Source of the DNA: Candidatus Phosphoribacter hodrii
Lineage (GTDB): Bacteria; Actinomycetota; Actinomycetes; Actinomycetales; Dermatophilaceae
Direction of reading: 5' to 3'
Length of the DNA: 36,567 bases
Assembly (NCBI GenBank): GCA_016707175.1
Contig: JADJIB010000009.1
Location: forward strand, 1 to 36,567
A program made the position numbers and the translations under genes. Below, piece after piece: positions 10,120 to 17,469 of the stretch. Position 1 is the first letter of the stretch; the number at the start of each line of letters is the position of its first letter. The notes under the pieces were generated by a model, which saw nothing but the letters and a program-made list of their open reading frames with translations, did not search any database and was not told where the DNA came from.

Positions 10120-10503
10120 ATGCGACTCAAGGTGACCGTTGACGGGGTCGAATACGACGTGCTCGTCGACGTCGAGGCCGAGCCGAAGCCCGCGTTGGGC
10201 GGCTTCGTCTTCTCCTCCACCGGCACGGCGACGATGCCGCGCTCCGGGCCGGCGGCATCTGCCGGTGAGGCGGCTGGGGGTGGCGGCGGCGAGAATGCAC
10301 TGCGGGCGCCGATCGCCGGCACCGTGCTGCAGGTCAACGTCCAGCCGGGCGCCGAGGTCAAGGAGGGCGACACCCTCATCATCCTCGAGGCCATGAAGAT
10401 GGAGACGGAGATCACCGCGCCCGTGGCGGGCACAGTGAAGTCGGTCCCGGTCCAGGTCGGTTCGCCCGTGCAGGGCGGGGACATCCTCGTCGACTTCGAG
10501 TAG
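10120..10503 (+). CDS. Biotin carboxyl carrier protein, transcarboxylase 1.3S subunit
   Basis: Carries carboxybiotin between the 12S and 5S active sites. The C-terminal biotinyl domain reads LRAPIAGTVLQVNVQPGAEV and then the biotinylation motif EAMKMET with Lys93 as the modified residue. The N-terminus MRLKVTVDGVEYDVLVDVE and a flexible Ala/Gly linker (residues about 43-58, including a run of glycines) match the Propionibacterium 1.3S subunit. At 127 aa it is close to that protein's 123 aa. It ends the operon: the stop is followed after about 50 bases by a strong hairpin. It could in principle serve other carboxylases, but its position favours the transcarboxylase. Confidence 0.9.
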   Translation: MRLKVTVDGVEYDVLVDVEAEPKPALGGFVFSSTGTATMPRSGPAASAGEAAGGGGGENALRAPIAGTVLQVNVQPGAEVKEGDTLIILEAMKMETEITAPVAGTVKSVPVQVGSPVQGGDILVDFE

Positions 10504-10551
10504 CCTCACCAGCCCACCCCACCCACCCGCGCGGCCCGGTCCGCGCCGAGA

Positions 10552-10585
10552 GTATGCCGCCCGCTCACCGCAGCGGGCGGCATAC
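10552..10585. terminator. Perfect 14-bp hairpin after the transcarboxylase operon, built from paired octamers
   Basis: Arms 10552-10565 and 10572-10585 are exact reverse complements (14 bp, 11 G/C) around a 6-base loop CACCGC. The outer 8 bases of the arms are GTATGCCG and CGGCATAC, the over-represented octamer in inverted orientation. Its position 48 bases after the biotin-carrier stop suggests transcription termination, although no T-tract follows. Confidence 0.75.
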
Positions 10586-10746
10586 GTGTGCTCGGGTAGG
10601 ATGCCCAGACGTGCCGGCGTGGGTGGAGGACCCGCGTGCGGATTGCCGCCAGAGGTGCCTGTCCTGCTGGACAGGACCACACGGCATACCGCTGCCCTGA
10701 AGGGCGACGCCGGGTCTGCCCACCGACCATCCCAGGGAGCCCTGCC
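10586..10746 (+). promoter_or_regulatory. Leader region upstream of ahcY with small hairpin
   Basis: 161 bases between the operon terminator and ahcY. A 6-bp hairpin (GTCCTG 10661-10666, loop CTGGA, CAGGAC 10672-10677) and a CGGCATAC octamer (10682) are visible. AGGGAG at 10734-10739 is the ahcY ribosome-binding site. A SAH or SAM riboswitch would make sense here, but I could not match a known consensus, so no riboswitch is called. Confidence 0.35.
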
Positions 10747-12213
10747 ATGTCCTTCACCGATTTCAAGGTCGCCGACCTCAGCCTTGCGGCGGCCGGCCGC
10801 CACCAACTGCGCCTCGCCGAGCACGAGATGCCCGGCCTGATGGCGCTGCGCGCGCAGTACCGAGAGACCCAGCCGCTGGCCGGAGCCCGGATCGCCGGGT
10901 CGCTGCACATGACCGTGCAGACGGCCGTGCTCATCGAGACCCTCGTCGCGCTCGGCGCGCAGGTCCGCTGGGCATCGTGCAACATCTTCTCGACCCAGGA
11001 CGAGGCCGCCGCGGCCGTCGTCGTCGGTCCGACCGGCACCCCTGAGGACCCCCAGGGTGTGCCCGTCTTCGCCTGGAAGGGCGAGACGTTGGAAGACTAC
11101 TGGTGGTGCACCGACCAGATCCTCACGTGGCCCGCGGATGCGTCCGGCTCGACCGGCCCCAACATGATCCTCGACGACGGCGGCGACGCCACCATGCTCG
11201 TCCACAAGGGTCGCGAGTGGGAGACCGCCGGTCAGGTGCCGCCGACGACCGAAGCTGACTCGGAGGAATTCGCCGTCTTCAAGGTGCTGGTGCGCCAGAC
11301 CATCGCCGCCGACGCGGGCAAGTGGACCCGCACCGCGGCCGGCATCAAGGGGGTCACCGAGGAGACGACCACCGGTGTCCACCGGCTCTACCAGCTCGCG
11401 GAGGCGGGCGAGCTGCTCTTCCCGGCGATCAACGTCAACGACTCGGTGACCAAGAGCAAGTTCGACAACAAGTACGGCTGCCGCCACTCCCTCGTCGACG
11501 GCCTCAACCGGGCCACCGACGTCCTCATCGGCGGCAAGGTCGCCGTGGTCTGCGGCTACGGCGACGTCGGCAAGGGCTGCGCCCAGTCGCTGCGCGGACA
11601 GGGCGCGCGCGTCATCGTCACCGAGATCGACCCGATCTGCGCGCTGCAGGCGGCCATGGAGGGCTACCAGGTGGCGCGCCTGGAGGACGTCATCGGCAAG
11701 GCCGACATCGTCATCACGGCGACCGGCTGCTTCGACGTCGTCACCGCTGAGCACATGGCGGCGATGAAGAACAAGGCGATCGTCGCCAACATCGGTCACT
11801 TCGACAACGAGATCGACATGGCCGGGCTGGCCCGCACACCCGGCATCGTCAAGACCGAGATCAAGGGGCAGGTCCACGAGTGGACGTTCCCCGCGTCGGC
11901 CGACCGTCCGGAGCACTCGATCATCGTGCTGTCCGAGGGCCGGCTGATGAACCTCGGCAACGCCACCGGCCACCCGAGCTTCGTCATGAGCAACTCGTTC
12001 AGCAACCAGACGATCGCCCAGATCGAGCTGTTCACCAAGACCGACGACTACGAGCGCGAGGTCTACACGCTGCCCAAGGTGCTCGACGAACTCGTCGCCC
12101 GGCTGCACCTGGACGCGCTCGGGGTGGCCCTCACCGAGTTGACCAAGGAGCAGGCGGAGTACCTCGGGGTGGACGTGGCCGGCCCGTTCAAGCCCGACCA
12201 CTACCGCTACTGA
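10747..12213 (+). CDS. ahcY: Adenosylhomocysteinase (S-adenosyl-L-homocysteine hydrolase)
   Basis: NAD-dependent cytoplasmic enzyme that splits S-adenosylhomocysteine to homocysteine and adenosine, regenerating the methyl cycle. The 488-aa sequence shows the substrate-domain motif GSLHMTVQTAVLIETL near residue 53 and the WASCNIFSTQDEAAAA segment. The catalytic/NAD loop NDSVTKSKFDNKYGCRHSLVDGLNRATD starts near 231, the Rossmann motif GYGDVGKGCA near 270, and the C-terminus is the typical PDHYRY, which contributes to the partner subunit's NAD site. It has the long form with an insert seen in actinobacterial and eukaryotic-type enzymes. Start ATG 10747 has AGGGAG seven bases upstream; an in-frame upstream GTG at 10636 adds a non-conserved leader. 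The frame is clean. Confidence 0.96.
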   Translation: MSFTDFKVADLSLAAAGRHQLRLAEHEMPGLMALRAQYRETQPLAGARIAGSLHMTVQTAVLIETLVALGAQVRWASCNIFSTQDEAAAAVVVGPTGTPEDPQGVPVFAWKGETLEDYWWCTDQILTWPADASGSTGPNMILDDGGDATMLVHKGREWETAGQVPPTTEADSEEFAVFKVLVRQTIAADAGKWTRTAAGIKGVTEETTTGVHRLYQLAEAGELLFPAINVNDSVTKSKFDNKYGCRHSLVDGLNRATDVLIGGKVAVVCGYGDVGKGCAQSLRGQGARVIVTEIDPICALQAAMEGYQVARLEDVIGKADIVITATGCFDVVTAEHMAAMKNKAIVANIGHFDNEIDMAGLARTPGIVKTEIKGQVHEWTFPASADRPEHSIIVLSEGRLMNLGNATGHPSFVMSNSFSNQTIAQIELFTKTDDYEREVYTLPKVLDELVARLHLDALGVALTELTKEQAEYLGVDVAGPFKPDHYRY

Positions 12214-12282
12214 TCACCGCGCCTGCGCTCCGGCAACGCCGGCAGCTGGCGCCGGGTCAACGTGCCACGCTATGCCGTCTGG

Positions 12283-13764
12283 TCACCTGCGCACGAAAAG
12301 CGTGTAGCCGACGTCCTGTCCGACGTGCCGCCAGGAGGGGTCGGCGGACAAAAGGTCGATGAGGGGCGCCTGGGTCGGCAGGACTACAGCACTGGCTCCG
12401 GTTGCCGCCAGGCGCTCCCGCCATCCAGGCGCCCCAACCACCAGATCCAACTGCTGCTGCAGGTAGGCCCGTCCGTAGGCCTCGAATCGGGAGTCGACTG
12501 TCGGCGTGAGGGAGGGTTGCGTCGCGAGCAGCCAGCCGCCCAGCCGTTCGTCGTCCAGGACGACAGTCCCTGCGGGCAATGCGGAGAGCGCAGGGACCAG
12601 GTTGGTTGGGACGCCACCGGGCTGGGCGGCCACCCGGGGCAATAGCACTCCCATGACGAGGGCGCTGACGACAGCAGTGATGGGCAGGAGCCACCTGTCC
12701 GCACCGTCGGTGGCGGGGCGAGCGCGACCGAGCCAGGCGTTCAACCGGGCAGCTAGCAGAGGGGCCAGCAAAACGGCCGCGACGGCCACCGTGCGTTGGT
12801 ACGCCAGGAGACTGACCAGGGCCATCCCGCTGGTCGCCAGGTCAACGGCCGACAGCGACCGGCGATCACGGCCAAACGTCATCGACAGGATCACGACCGC
12901 CGCTGCCGCCCACGTGAGCGCGACGGGTGTGTCCGCCAGGCTGGGTCGCTGCCATTCAGTCACCAGGTCGCTGACGGCGGCGATGTGTTGCTGAGCGGTG
13001 AGCAGGCGAGGCCCCACCGGTGTCACCAGGACCGCCAGCCCGCTGAGCACAGGCACCAGGCCCAGCCGCCGGATCGATCTCCAGACCTCTCGCCAGGGCG
13101 CTGCGGACGTTGGCCCCGCCCCGGCCGACTGGGCCCGCCACCGATCAATCCCGATCGCGACGACCGACACGACACCAACGGCGAGTCCCAATACCCAGGT
13201 GCCATGACAGCAGGCCCACACCCAGGTCAGCGGCACGAGCCACCAACGAGGTCGGCCGTCCTGGGCTGAGCTGCGCCATGCCCCGATGCTGACGGCCAAC
13301 AGAGCCAAGCCGATCAGCTGTGGACGCGGTCCGAGTGACATCGACGTCCCGACGATGGCGATGGCGAGCGCGACGACGGCCGCCAAGCGAGAGGCTTCGC
13401 GGCGGCATACCCACCACAGTGCCAGCATGACGAAGAGGCGACCGAGATGCGCGAGCCAACCCACGCCCCACCAACCGAGGCGCTCGTCGGCGATGGCCGC
13501 GGCCACCTCGGGGAGCCACTGGTGGAACACCCATGGCACGCTTGTGCGCGTTGTCAACGGGTCGACATCGGTGCCGAGGCTGACCCCCGACAGGACCGCT
13601 TTGCCGAGCAGGACGTGCCACGCCGCATCCGGATCGGTGATCGGGCGGGCGCCTTCGCGGATGAGCAACAGCGGCAGCGCTACGAGCGCCGCCAGCGGCA
13701 GCCACTGCAGCATCCGCGGCTGGCGTTCCTGCACGCCGGTTTGGAGGTCCGCCCCCAGAGTCAC
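12283..13764 (-). CDS. Multi-pass membrane protein, GT-C glycosyltransferase-like
   Basis: 493-aa integral membrane protein with about ten hydrophobic segments (for example WLPLAALVALPLLLI, LAAVVALAIAIVG, WLVPLTWVWACCHGTWVLGLAVGVVSVVAIGI, WAAAAVVILSM). The first extracytoplasmic loop ITDPDAAWHVLLGKAVLSG followed by DPLTTRTSVPWVFHQWLPEV resembles the acidic first loop and HxW pattern of GT-C fold lipid-linked glycosyltransferases. The C-terminal about 110 residues (VVLDDERLGGWLLATQPSLTPTVDSRFEAYG) form a soluble domain. Donor and acceptor cannot be named. GTG 13764 is taken as start because the first membrane helix follows soon after; the frame extends upstream to 13962 but that part overlaps the divergent gene's promoter. 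It converges with ahcY. Confidence 0.62.
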   Translation of the reverse strand: MTLGADLQTGVQERQPRMLQWLPLAALVALPLLLIREGARPITDPDAAWHVLLGKAVLSGVSLGTDVDPLTTRTSVPWVFHQWLPEVAAAIADERLGWWGVGWLAHLGRLFVMLALWWVCRREASRLAAVVALAIAIVGTSMSLGPRPQLIGLALLAVSIGAWRSSAQDGRPRWWLVPLTWVWACCHGTWVLGLAVGVVSVVAIGIDRWRAQSAGAGPTSAAPWREVWRSIRRLGLVPVLSGLAVLVTPVGPRLLTAQQHIAAVSDLVTEWQRPSLADTPVALTWAAAAVVILSMTFGRDRRSLSAVDLATSGMALVSLLAYQRTVAVAAVLLAPLLAARLNAWLGRARPATDGADRWLLPITAVVSALVMGVLLPRVAAQPGGVPTNLVPALSALPAGTVVLDDERLGGWLLATQPSLTPTVDSRFEAYGRAYLQQQLDLVVGAPGWRERLAATGASAVVLPTQAPLIDLLSADPSWRHVGQDVGYTLFVRR

Positions 13765-13848
13765 GCGACCAGTATGTCCGGGAGGGGCGAACGGCGCTTG
13801 ACCCGTTCGGCGGATGCCACTGACGGCGCCTCGGGGGACAATCGCCAC

Positions 13849-14910
13849 GTGACGACGGCGGCTCAGGCGACGCAAGGGCGGACCACCGGCCGCGTAGGCG
13901 CCCTCGATGGCCTGCGTGGGGTGGCCGTCCTCGGCGTCACGTGGTGTCACCTCGCGCTTCACTACGGACTCACGCCACGCGCACCGGGCGGTTTCATTGG
14001 CGTGGTCGTCTTCTTCGTCCTGTCCGGCTACCTCATCACGGGGATCGTGTGGCGAGGCGCCAGCTTCCCGACCGGCTATGGGACGTTCATCCGCCGCCGG
14101 GCGACCCGCCTCGGACCGGCCATTGCGGGGATGTGCGCTGTCTACCTCGTCGTCATGCCGTCGCTCGGCGATCGCGAGCTGGTCAGCACGCTGCGGTATG
14201 CCGGGCTCGCGCTTGTTCAGGGGACGGGCTGGGACTATTCGTCCGAGCAGTCCCAGGTCCCTCCGGAATTCGCGCCGACGTGGAGCTTGACAGTCGAGTG
14301 GACCTTCTATGTGCTCTGGCCGCTCGTCCTCCTCGTCCTGCGTGCCTGGCGCCTGGACCCGCGCGGTGTGCTGCGGCTCGCAGTCGCCGCTGCCGTCGTC
14401 CTGGCTGGCCTGGGGCTGCTCCTTCCTGACCGGGCGCTCTATGTGTTACCGGTCGCAAACCTCAGCGTCATGTTGCTTGGAGCCGCGCTGGCCCTCAGCG
14501 AGGTTGATCGGTCCAGCAGGGGGCGTCCTCCCGTGCAGGTGGACCCCGGGTTTGCGCTGCTGGCGCTGCTGGCCATCGTGACCCTCAGCGTCATTCCCGG
14601 CTATCCCATGGGTCCGGCCTACCGCTATGCCGTCATGCCGGCGACCACCGGGTTCACGCTGCTGGTGATCGCCTCGATTCGCGACCAGGGGTCGATCGTG
14701 CGGCGGATGCTGGGCGCACCGGTCCTGCGGGCAGTGGGTGAGCGCGCGTACAGCCTCTACCTTTGGCAGGTCGGCGTCTTCTGGCTGGTCTGGCGTCTGC
14801 TCGGCCCCGACCGTCCATGGGTCGCCGCAATGGCCGCCGTCCTTGTCTTGAGCGTCACCGTCGAGTTGAGTTTCCGGCTGCTGGAGAAGCCTGTGCTTCA
14901 TCAGCCCTGA
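13849..14910 (+). CDS. Acyltransferase 3 family membrane protein (OafA/YrhL-like)
   Basis: Membrane O-acyltransferase that probably modifies a cell-surface glycan or lipid. The N-terminal signature LDGLRGVAVLGVTWCHL carries the conserved LRG and a catalytic-type His on the first helix. It is followed by GFIGVVVFFVLSGYLITGIVWR and FIRRRATRLGPA with the Arg cluster typical of the family; WSLTVEWTFYVLWPLVLLVL is also diagnostic. About ten membrane helices span 353 aa. The SGNH domain found in some longer homologs is absent. Start GTG 13849 follows GGGGGA by about 11 bases. It is divergent from the GT-C-like gene, which suggests a shared role in envelope glycan modification (inference). It ends 143 bp before mtrA. 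Confidence 0.82.
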   Translation: MTTAAQATQGRTTGRVGALDGLRGVAVLGVTWCHLALHYGLTPRAPGGFIGVVVFFVLSGYLITGIVWRGASFPTGYGTFIRRRATRLGPAIAGMCAVYLVVMPSLGDRELVSTLRYAGLALVQGTGWDYSSEQSQVPPEFAPTWSLTVEWTFYVLWPLVLLVLRAWRLDPRGVLRLAVAAAVVLAGLGLLLPDRALYVLPVANLSVMLLGAALALSEVDRSSRGRPPVQVDPGFALLALLAIVTLSVIPGYPMGPAYRYAVMPATTGFTLLVIASIRDQGSIVRRMLGAPVLRAVGERAYSLYLWQVGVFWLVWRLLGPDRPWVAAMAAVLVLSVTVELSFRLLEKPVLHQP

Positions 14911-14969
14911 GGCGTGGTCCCCCTGTTCCTTGGCGAGTTCCGCCGACGCGCCCGGTCGATCATCGGAGG

Positions 14970-14987
14970 CTAGGCCTAGGCTAGGCC
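14970..14987. repeat. Triple CTAGGC repeat upstream of mtrA
   Basis: Three copies of CTAGGC (14970, 14976 and 14981) include the 10-bp palindrome CTAGGCCTAG at 14970-14979. CTAG is rare in high-GC genomes, and the cluster lies 67-84 bases upstream of the mtrA start, so it may be a regulator site. No known consensus was matched. Confidence 0.35.
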
Positions 14988-15053
14988 CGACCTGACTCAT
15001 CCACGATGTGTGATGATTCTGGACAGTCGGGGGAACTGTGGAAGGGAACTCAC

Positions 15054-15731
15054 ATGAAGGGCCGCGTGCTGATCGTCGATGACGACCTCGCCCTCTCGGA
15101 GATGCTGAGCATCGTCCTGCGCCAGGAAGGGCTGGACGTCACCCACGTGGCCGACGGCACGTCCGCCGTCGCGGCCTTCCGCGACTCACGTCCGGACCTC
15201 GTGTTGCTGGACGTCATGCTTCCCGGCATGGATGGCATGGAGGTATGCCGTCGCATCCGCGCCGAGTCCGGCGTCCCCATCGTCATGCTCACCGCTCGCA
15301 CCGACACCGTCGACATCGTCGTCGGGCTGGAGTCTGGGGCGGACGACTACGTCGTCAAGCCCTTCAAGCCGCAGGAGCTCGTCGCGCGCATCCGGGCCCG
15401 GCTGCGTCGGGGCGATGAGCCGGAGCCGGAGCGCCTGGATATCGGCGACCTGCAGATCGACGTCGCTGGACACTCGGTCAAACGTGAGGGTCGGCCGCTG
15501 TCGCTGACCCCGCTGGAGTTCGACCTGCTGGTCGCCCTCGCCCGCAAGCCCTGGCAGGTGTTCACCCGCGAGGTGCTCCTGGAGCAGGTGTGGGGCTACC
15601 GCCACGCGGGGGACACCCGGCTGGTCAACGTCCACGTCCAGCGACTGCGCAGCAAGATCGAGCACGACCCCGAGCGTCCCCAGATCGTCGTGACGGTCCG
15701 CGGGGTCGGCTACAAGGCCGGCCCGGCCTGA
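15054..15731 (+). CDS. mtrA: MtrA, OmpR-family response regulator of the MtrAB system
   Basis: DNA-binding regulator of the actinobacterial MtrAB-LpqB system, which controls cell-wall remodelling, division and osmotic or antibiotic response. The receiver domain has the acidic pocket IVDDDLAL, the phospho-acceptor D53 (LLDVMLPGMDG), T in MLTAR and K in VVKPFKPQEL. The winged-helix domain has LSLTPLEFDLLVALARKPWQVFTREVLLEQVWGYRHAGDTRLVNVHV and ends VRGVGYKAG. The 225-aa length is standard. Start ATG 15054 has GAAGGGA six bases upstream; an in-frame ATG at 15006 adds 16 unconserved residues. It sits 4 bp ahead of mtrB. Confidence 0.95.
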   Translation: MKGRVLIVDDDLALSEMLSIVLRQEGLDVTHVADGTSAVAAFRDSRPDLVLLDVMLPGMDGMEVCRRIRAESGVPIVMLTARTDTVDIVVGLESGADDYVVKPFKPQELVARIRARLRRGDEPEPERLDIGDLQIDVAGHSVKREGRPLSLTPLEFDLLVALARKPWQVFTREVLLEQVWGYRHAGDTRLVNVHVQRLRSKIEHDPERPQIVVTVRGVGYKAGPA

Positions 15732-15735
15732 GCGG

Positions 15736-17469
15736 ATGACCGACTCGAGCCATCGCCTTGGATCGGCGGGACCGGCCGGCCCGGCTGGACCGGCTGGACG
15801 GGCCGTACCCGCTCCCGACAGCGCCCCGGGATCACTCGGTGAATCTGTGCTTGGGCCGGTCCGGCCGCAGGCGCGCAATGCTCGAGTCGTCGGAGCGTCG
15901 GCGATATCGCGGGTCGTGCATGCATGGCGGAGGTCGCTGCAGTTCCGCGTCGTGACGACGACGATGCTCCTGGGCATGCTCGTGCTGGGTGCGGTGGGGT
16001 CCTACCTCTATCAGCGCATCGGGGATCGGCTCGTCCAGGGCCGGGCCGACCTGGCCACGGCCGAGGCGGTGCAGCTGACGGTGACCGCCCAGGCGAAGTT
16101 CTATTCGACAGACAAAACCCAGAACACCGACGCCCTCACCATCGCCGCGCAGTCGATCATCGGCGAAATCGCAGGAACCGAGCGTTCCCGATACGTCGTC
16201 TTGTCCCGTCTGTCGACGAACGTCAGCAGTTTTATCGTCAACCCGGTCGTCTCCGGAGAGGTGAATGCCTCCTACATCCCCGAGGCGTTGGAGACGGCCG
16301 TCGCCGGAGATGCAGCCAATCAGAAGGTTCAGATCGTCTCGATCCCGTTGTCTGGCGAGGCCGAGCCGGTTCCCTGCTTGGTCATCGGGCAACAGGTCGA
16401 CCTCCCGGTCGCCCGCGGCTACGGGATCTACTACGTCTACCCACTGCAACGGGAACGGGCGACCCTCGAGGTCATCTCGCAGATCTTCCTCTCCGGTGGG
16501 CTCGTTCTCGTCCTGCTCATCGGTGCCGTGGCTTACGTCGTGACGCGCCTGGTCGTCACCCCCGTCCGGCAGGCGGCGCTCGTGGCCGAGCGGTTGGCCG
16601 CCGGCCGCCTGACCGAGCGGATGGTCTCTCGCGGAGAGGACGACCTCGCCAGCCTGGCCACCTCCTTCAATGCAATGGCCGAGGGCCTCCAACGTCAGAT
16701 CCGCCAGCTTGAGGATCTCTCGCGGGTACAGCAACGCTTCGTCTCGGACGTCTCCCACGAGTTGCGCACGCCACTGACGACGATCCGAATGGCCGGCGAT
16801 CTCATCTACGATTCCCGGACCCAGTTCGACCCGGTGGTCGCCCGCTCCGCCGAACTGCTGCGGGGAGAGCTCGACCGCTTTGAAGCGCTGCTGGCCGACC
16901 TGCTGGAGGTGAGCCGCTTCGACGCCGGCGCCGCAGTGCTCGACACCGAGCCGACCGACCTTCGCCGCACGGTGGCCAAGGTCGTCGACGGCTGCCAACA
17001 ACTGGCCGAACGCAAGGGCAGCCGGATCACCGTCAGCGATCCCGGTGTTCCTTGCGAGGCCACCTACGACCCTCGCCGGGTCGAGCGGGTGCTGCGCAAC
17101 CTGGTGGTCAATGCGATCGAGCACGGCGAGGGCAAGCCGGTCGAGATCCGGGTCGGCACCAACGATGACGCGGTCGCGGTCGTCGTGCGCGATCACGGCG
17201 TCGGCCTGCGGCCCGGGGAGTCCGGTCTGGTCTTCAACCGCTTCTGGCGGGCCGACCCGGCCCGGGCCCGCACCACCGGCGGCACCGGCCTGGGTTTGGC
17301 CATCGCCCTTGAGGATGCCCGGCTGCACTCAGGCTGGCTGCAGGCGTGGGGCGCTCCGGGTGACGGCTCGTCCTTCCGGCTCACCCTGCCGCGGGCTCCC
17401 GGGACACCGATCGGGTCCTCCCCGTTGCCGCTCAAACCCGTGGCGGCCGTCACCGAGGCGGCGGGGTGA
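15736..17469 (+). CDS. mtrB: MtrB, sensor histidine kinase of the MtrAB system
   Basis: Membrane histidine kinase partner of MtrA. A cytoplasmic N-terminal tail of about 70 residues includes a collagen-like GPAGPAGPAG run, then TM1 (about 74-93), an extracellular sensor region (about 94-247) and TM2 (about 248-272). HAMP follows (about 273-322, TPVRQAALVAERLAAGRLTERM). The HisKA H-box is FVSDVSHELRTPLTTIRMAGD with H341. The HATPase has N-box LRNLVVNAIEHGEG, then VVVRDHGVGLRPGE, the F-box VFNRFWRAD and TGGTGLGLAIA. At 577 aa it is typical. Its TGA overlaps the lpqB GTG by 4 bases, so the three genes are translationally linked. Confidence 0.94.
   Translation: MTDSSHRLGSAGPAGPAGPAGRAVPAPDSAPGSLGESVLGPVRPQARNARVVGASAISRVVHAWRRSLQFRVVTTTMLLGMLVLGAVGSYLYQRIGDRLVQGRADLATAEAVQLTVTAQAKFYSTDKTQNTDALTIAAQSIIGEIAGTERSRYVVLSRLSTNVSSFIVNPVVSGEVNASYIPEALETAVAGDAANQKVQIVSIPLSGEAEPVPCLVIGQQVDLPVARGYGIYYVYPLQRERATLEVISQIFLSGGLVLVLLIGAVAYVVTRLVVTPVRQAALVAERLAAGRLTERMVSRGEDDLASLATSFNAMAEGLQRQIRQLEDLSRVQQRFVSDVSHELRTPLTTIRMAGDLIYDSRTQFDPVVARSAELLRGELDRFEALLADLLEVSRFDAGAAVLDTEPTDLRRTVAKVVDGCQQLAERKGSRITVSDPGVPCEATYDPRRVERVLRNLVVNAIEHGEGKPVEIRVGTNDDAVAVVVRDHGVGLRPGESGLVFNRFWRADPARARTTGGTGLGLAIALEDARLHSGWLQAWGAPGDGSSFRLTLPRAPGTPIGSSPLPLKPVAAVTEAAG

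Noticed and set aside
10586..10746. SAH or SAM riboswitch call
   Set aside because: Context fits, but no consensus element could be matched by eye, so only a leader is reported.
10012..12201. 729-codon open frame antisense to ahcY and the biotin carrier
   Set aside because: Spans two real genes, a terminator and an intergenic region; composition is that of a shadow frame.
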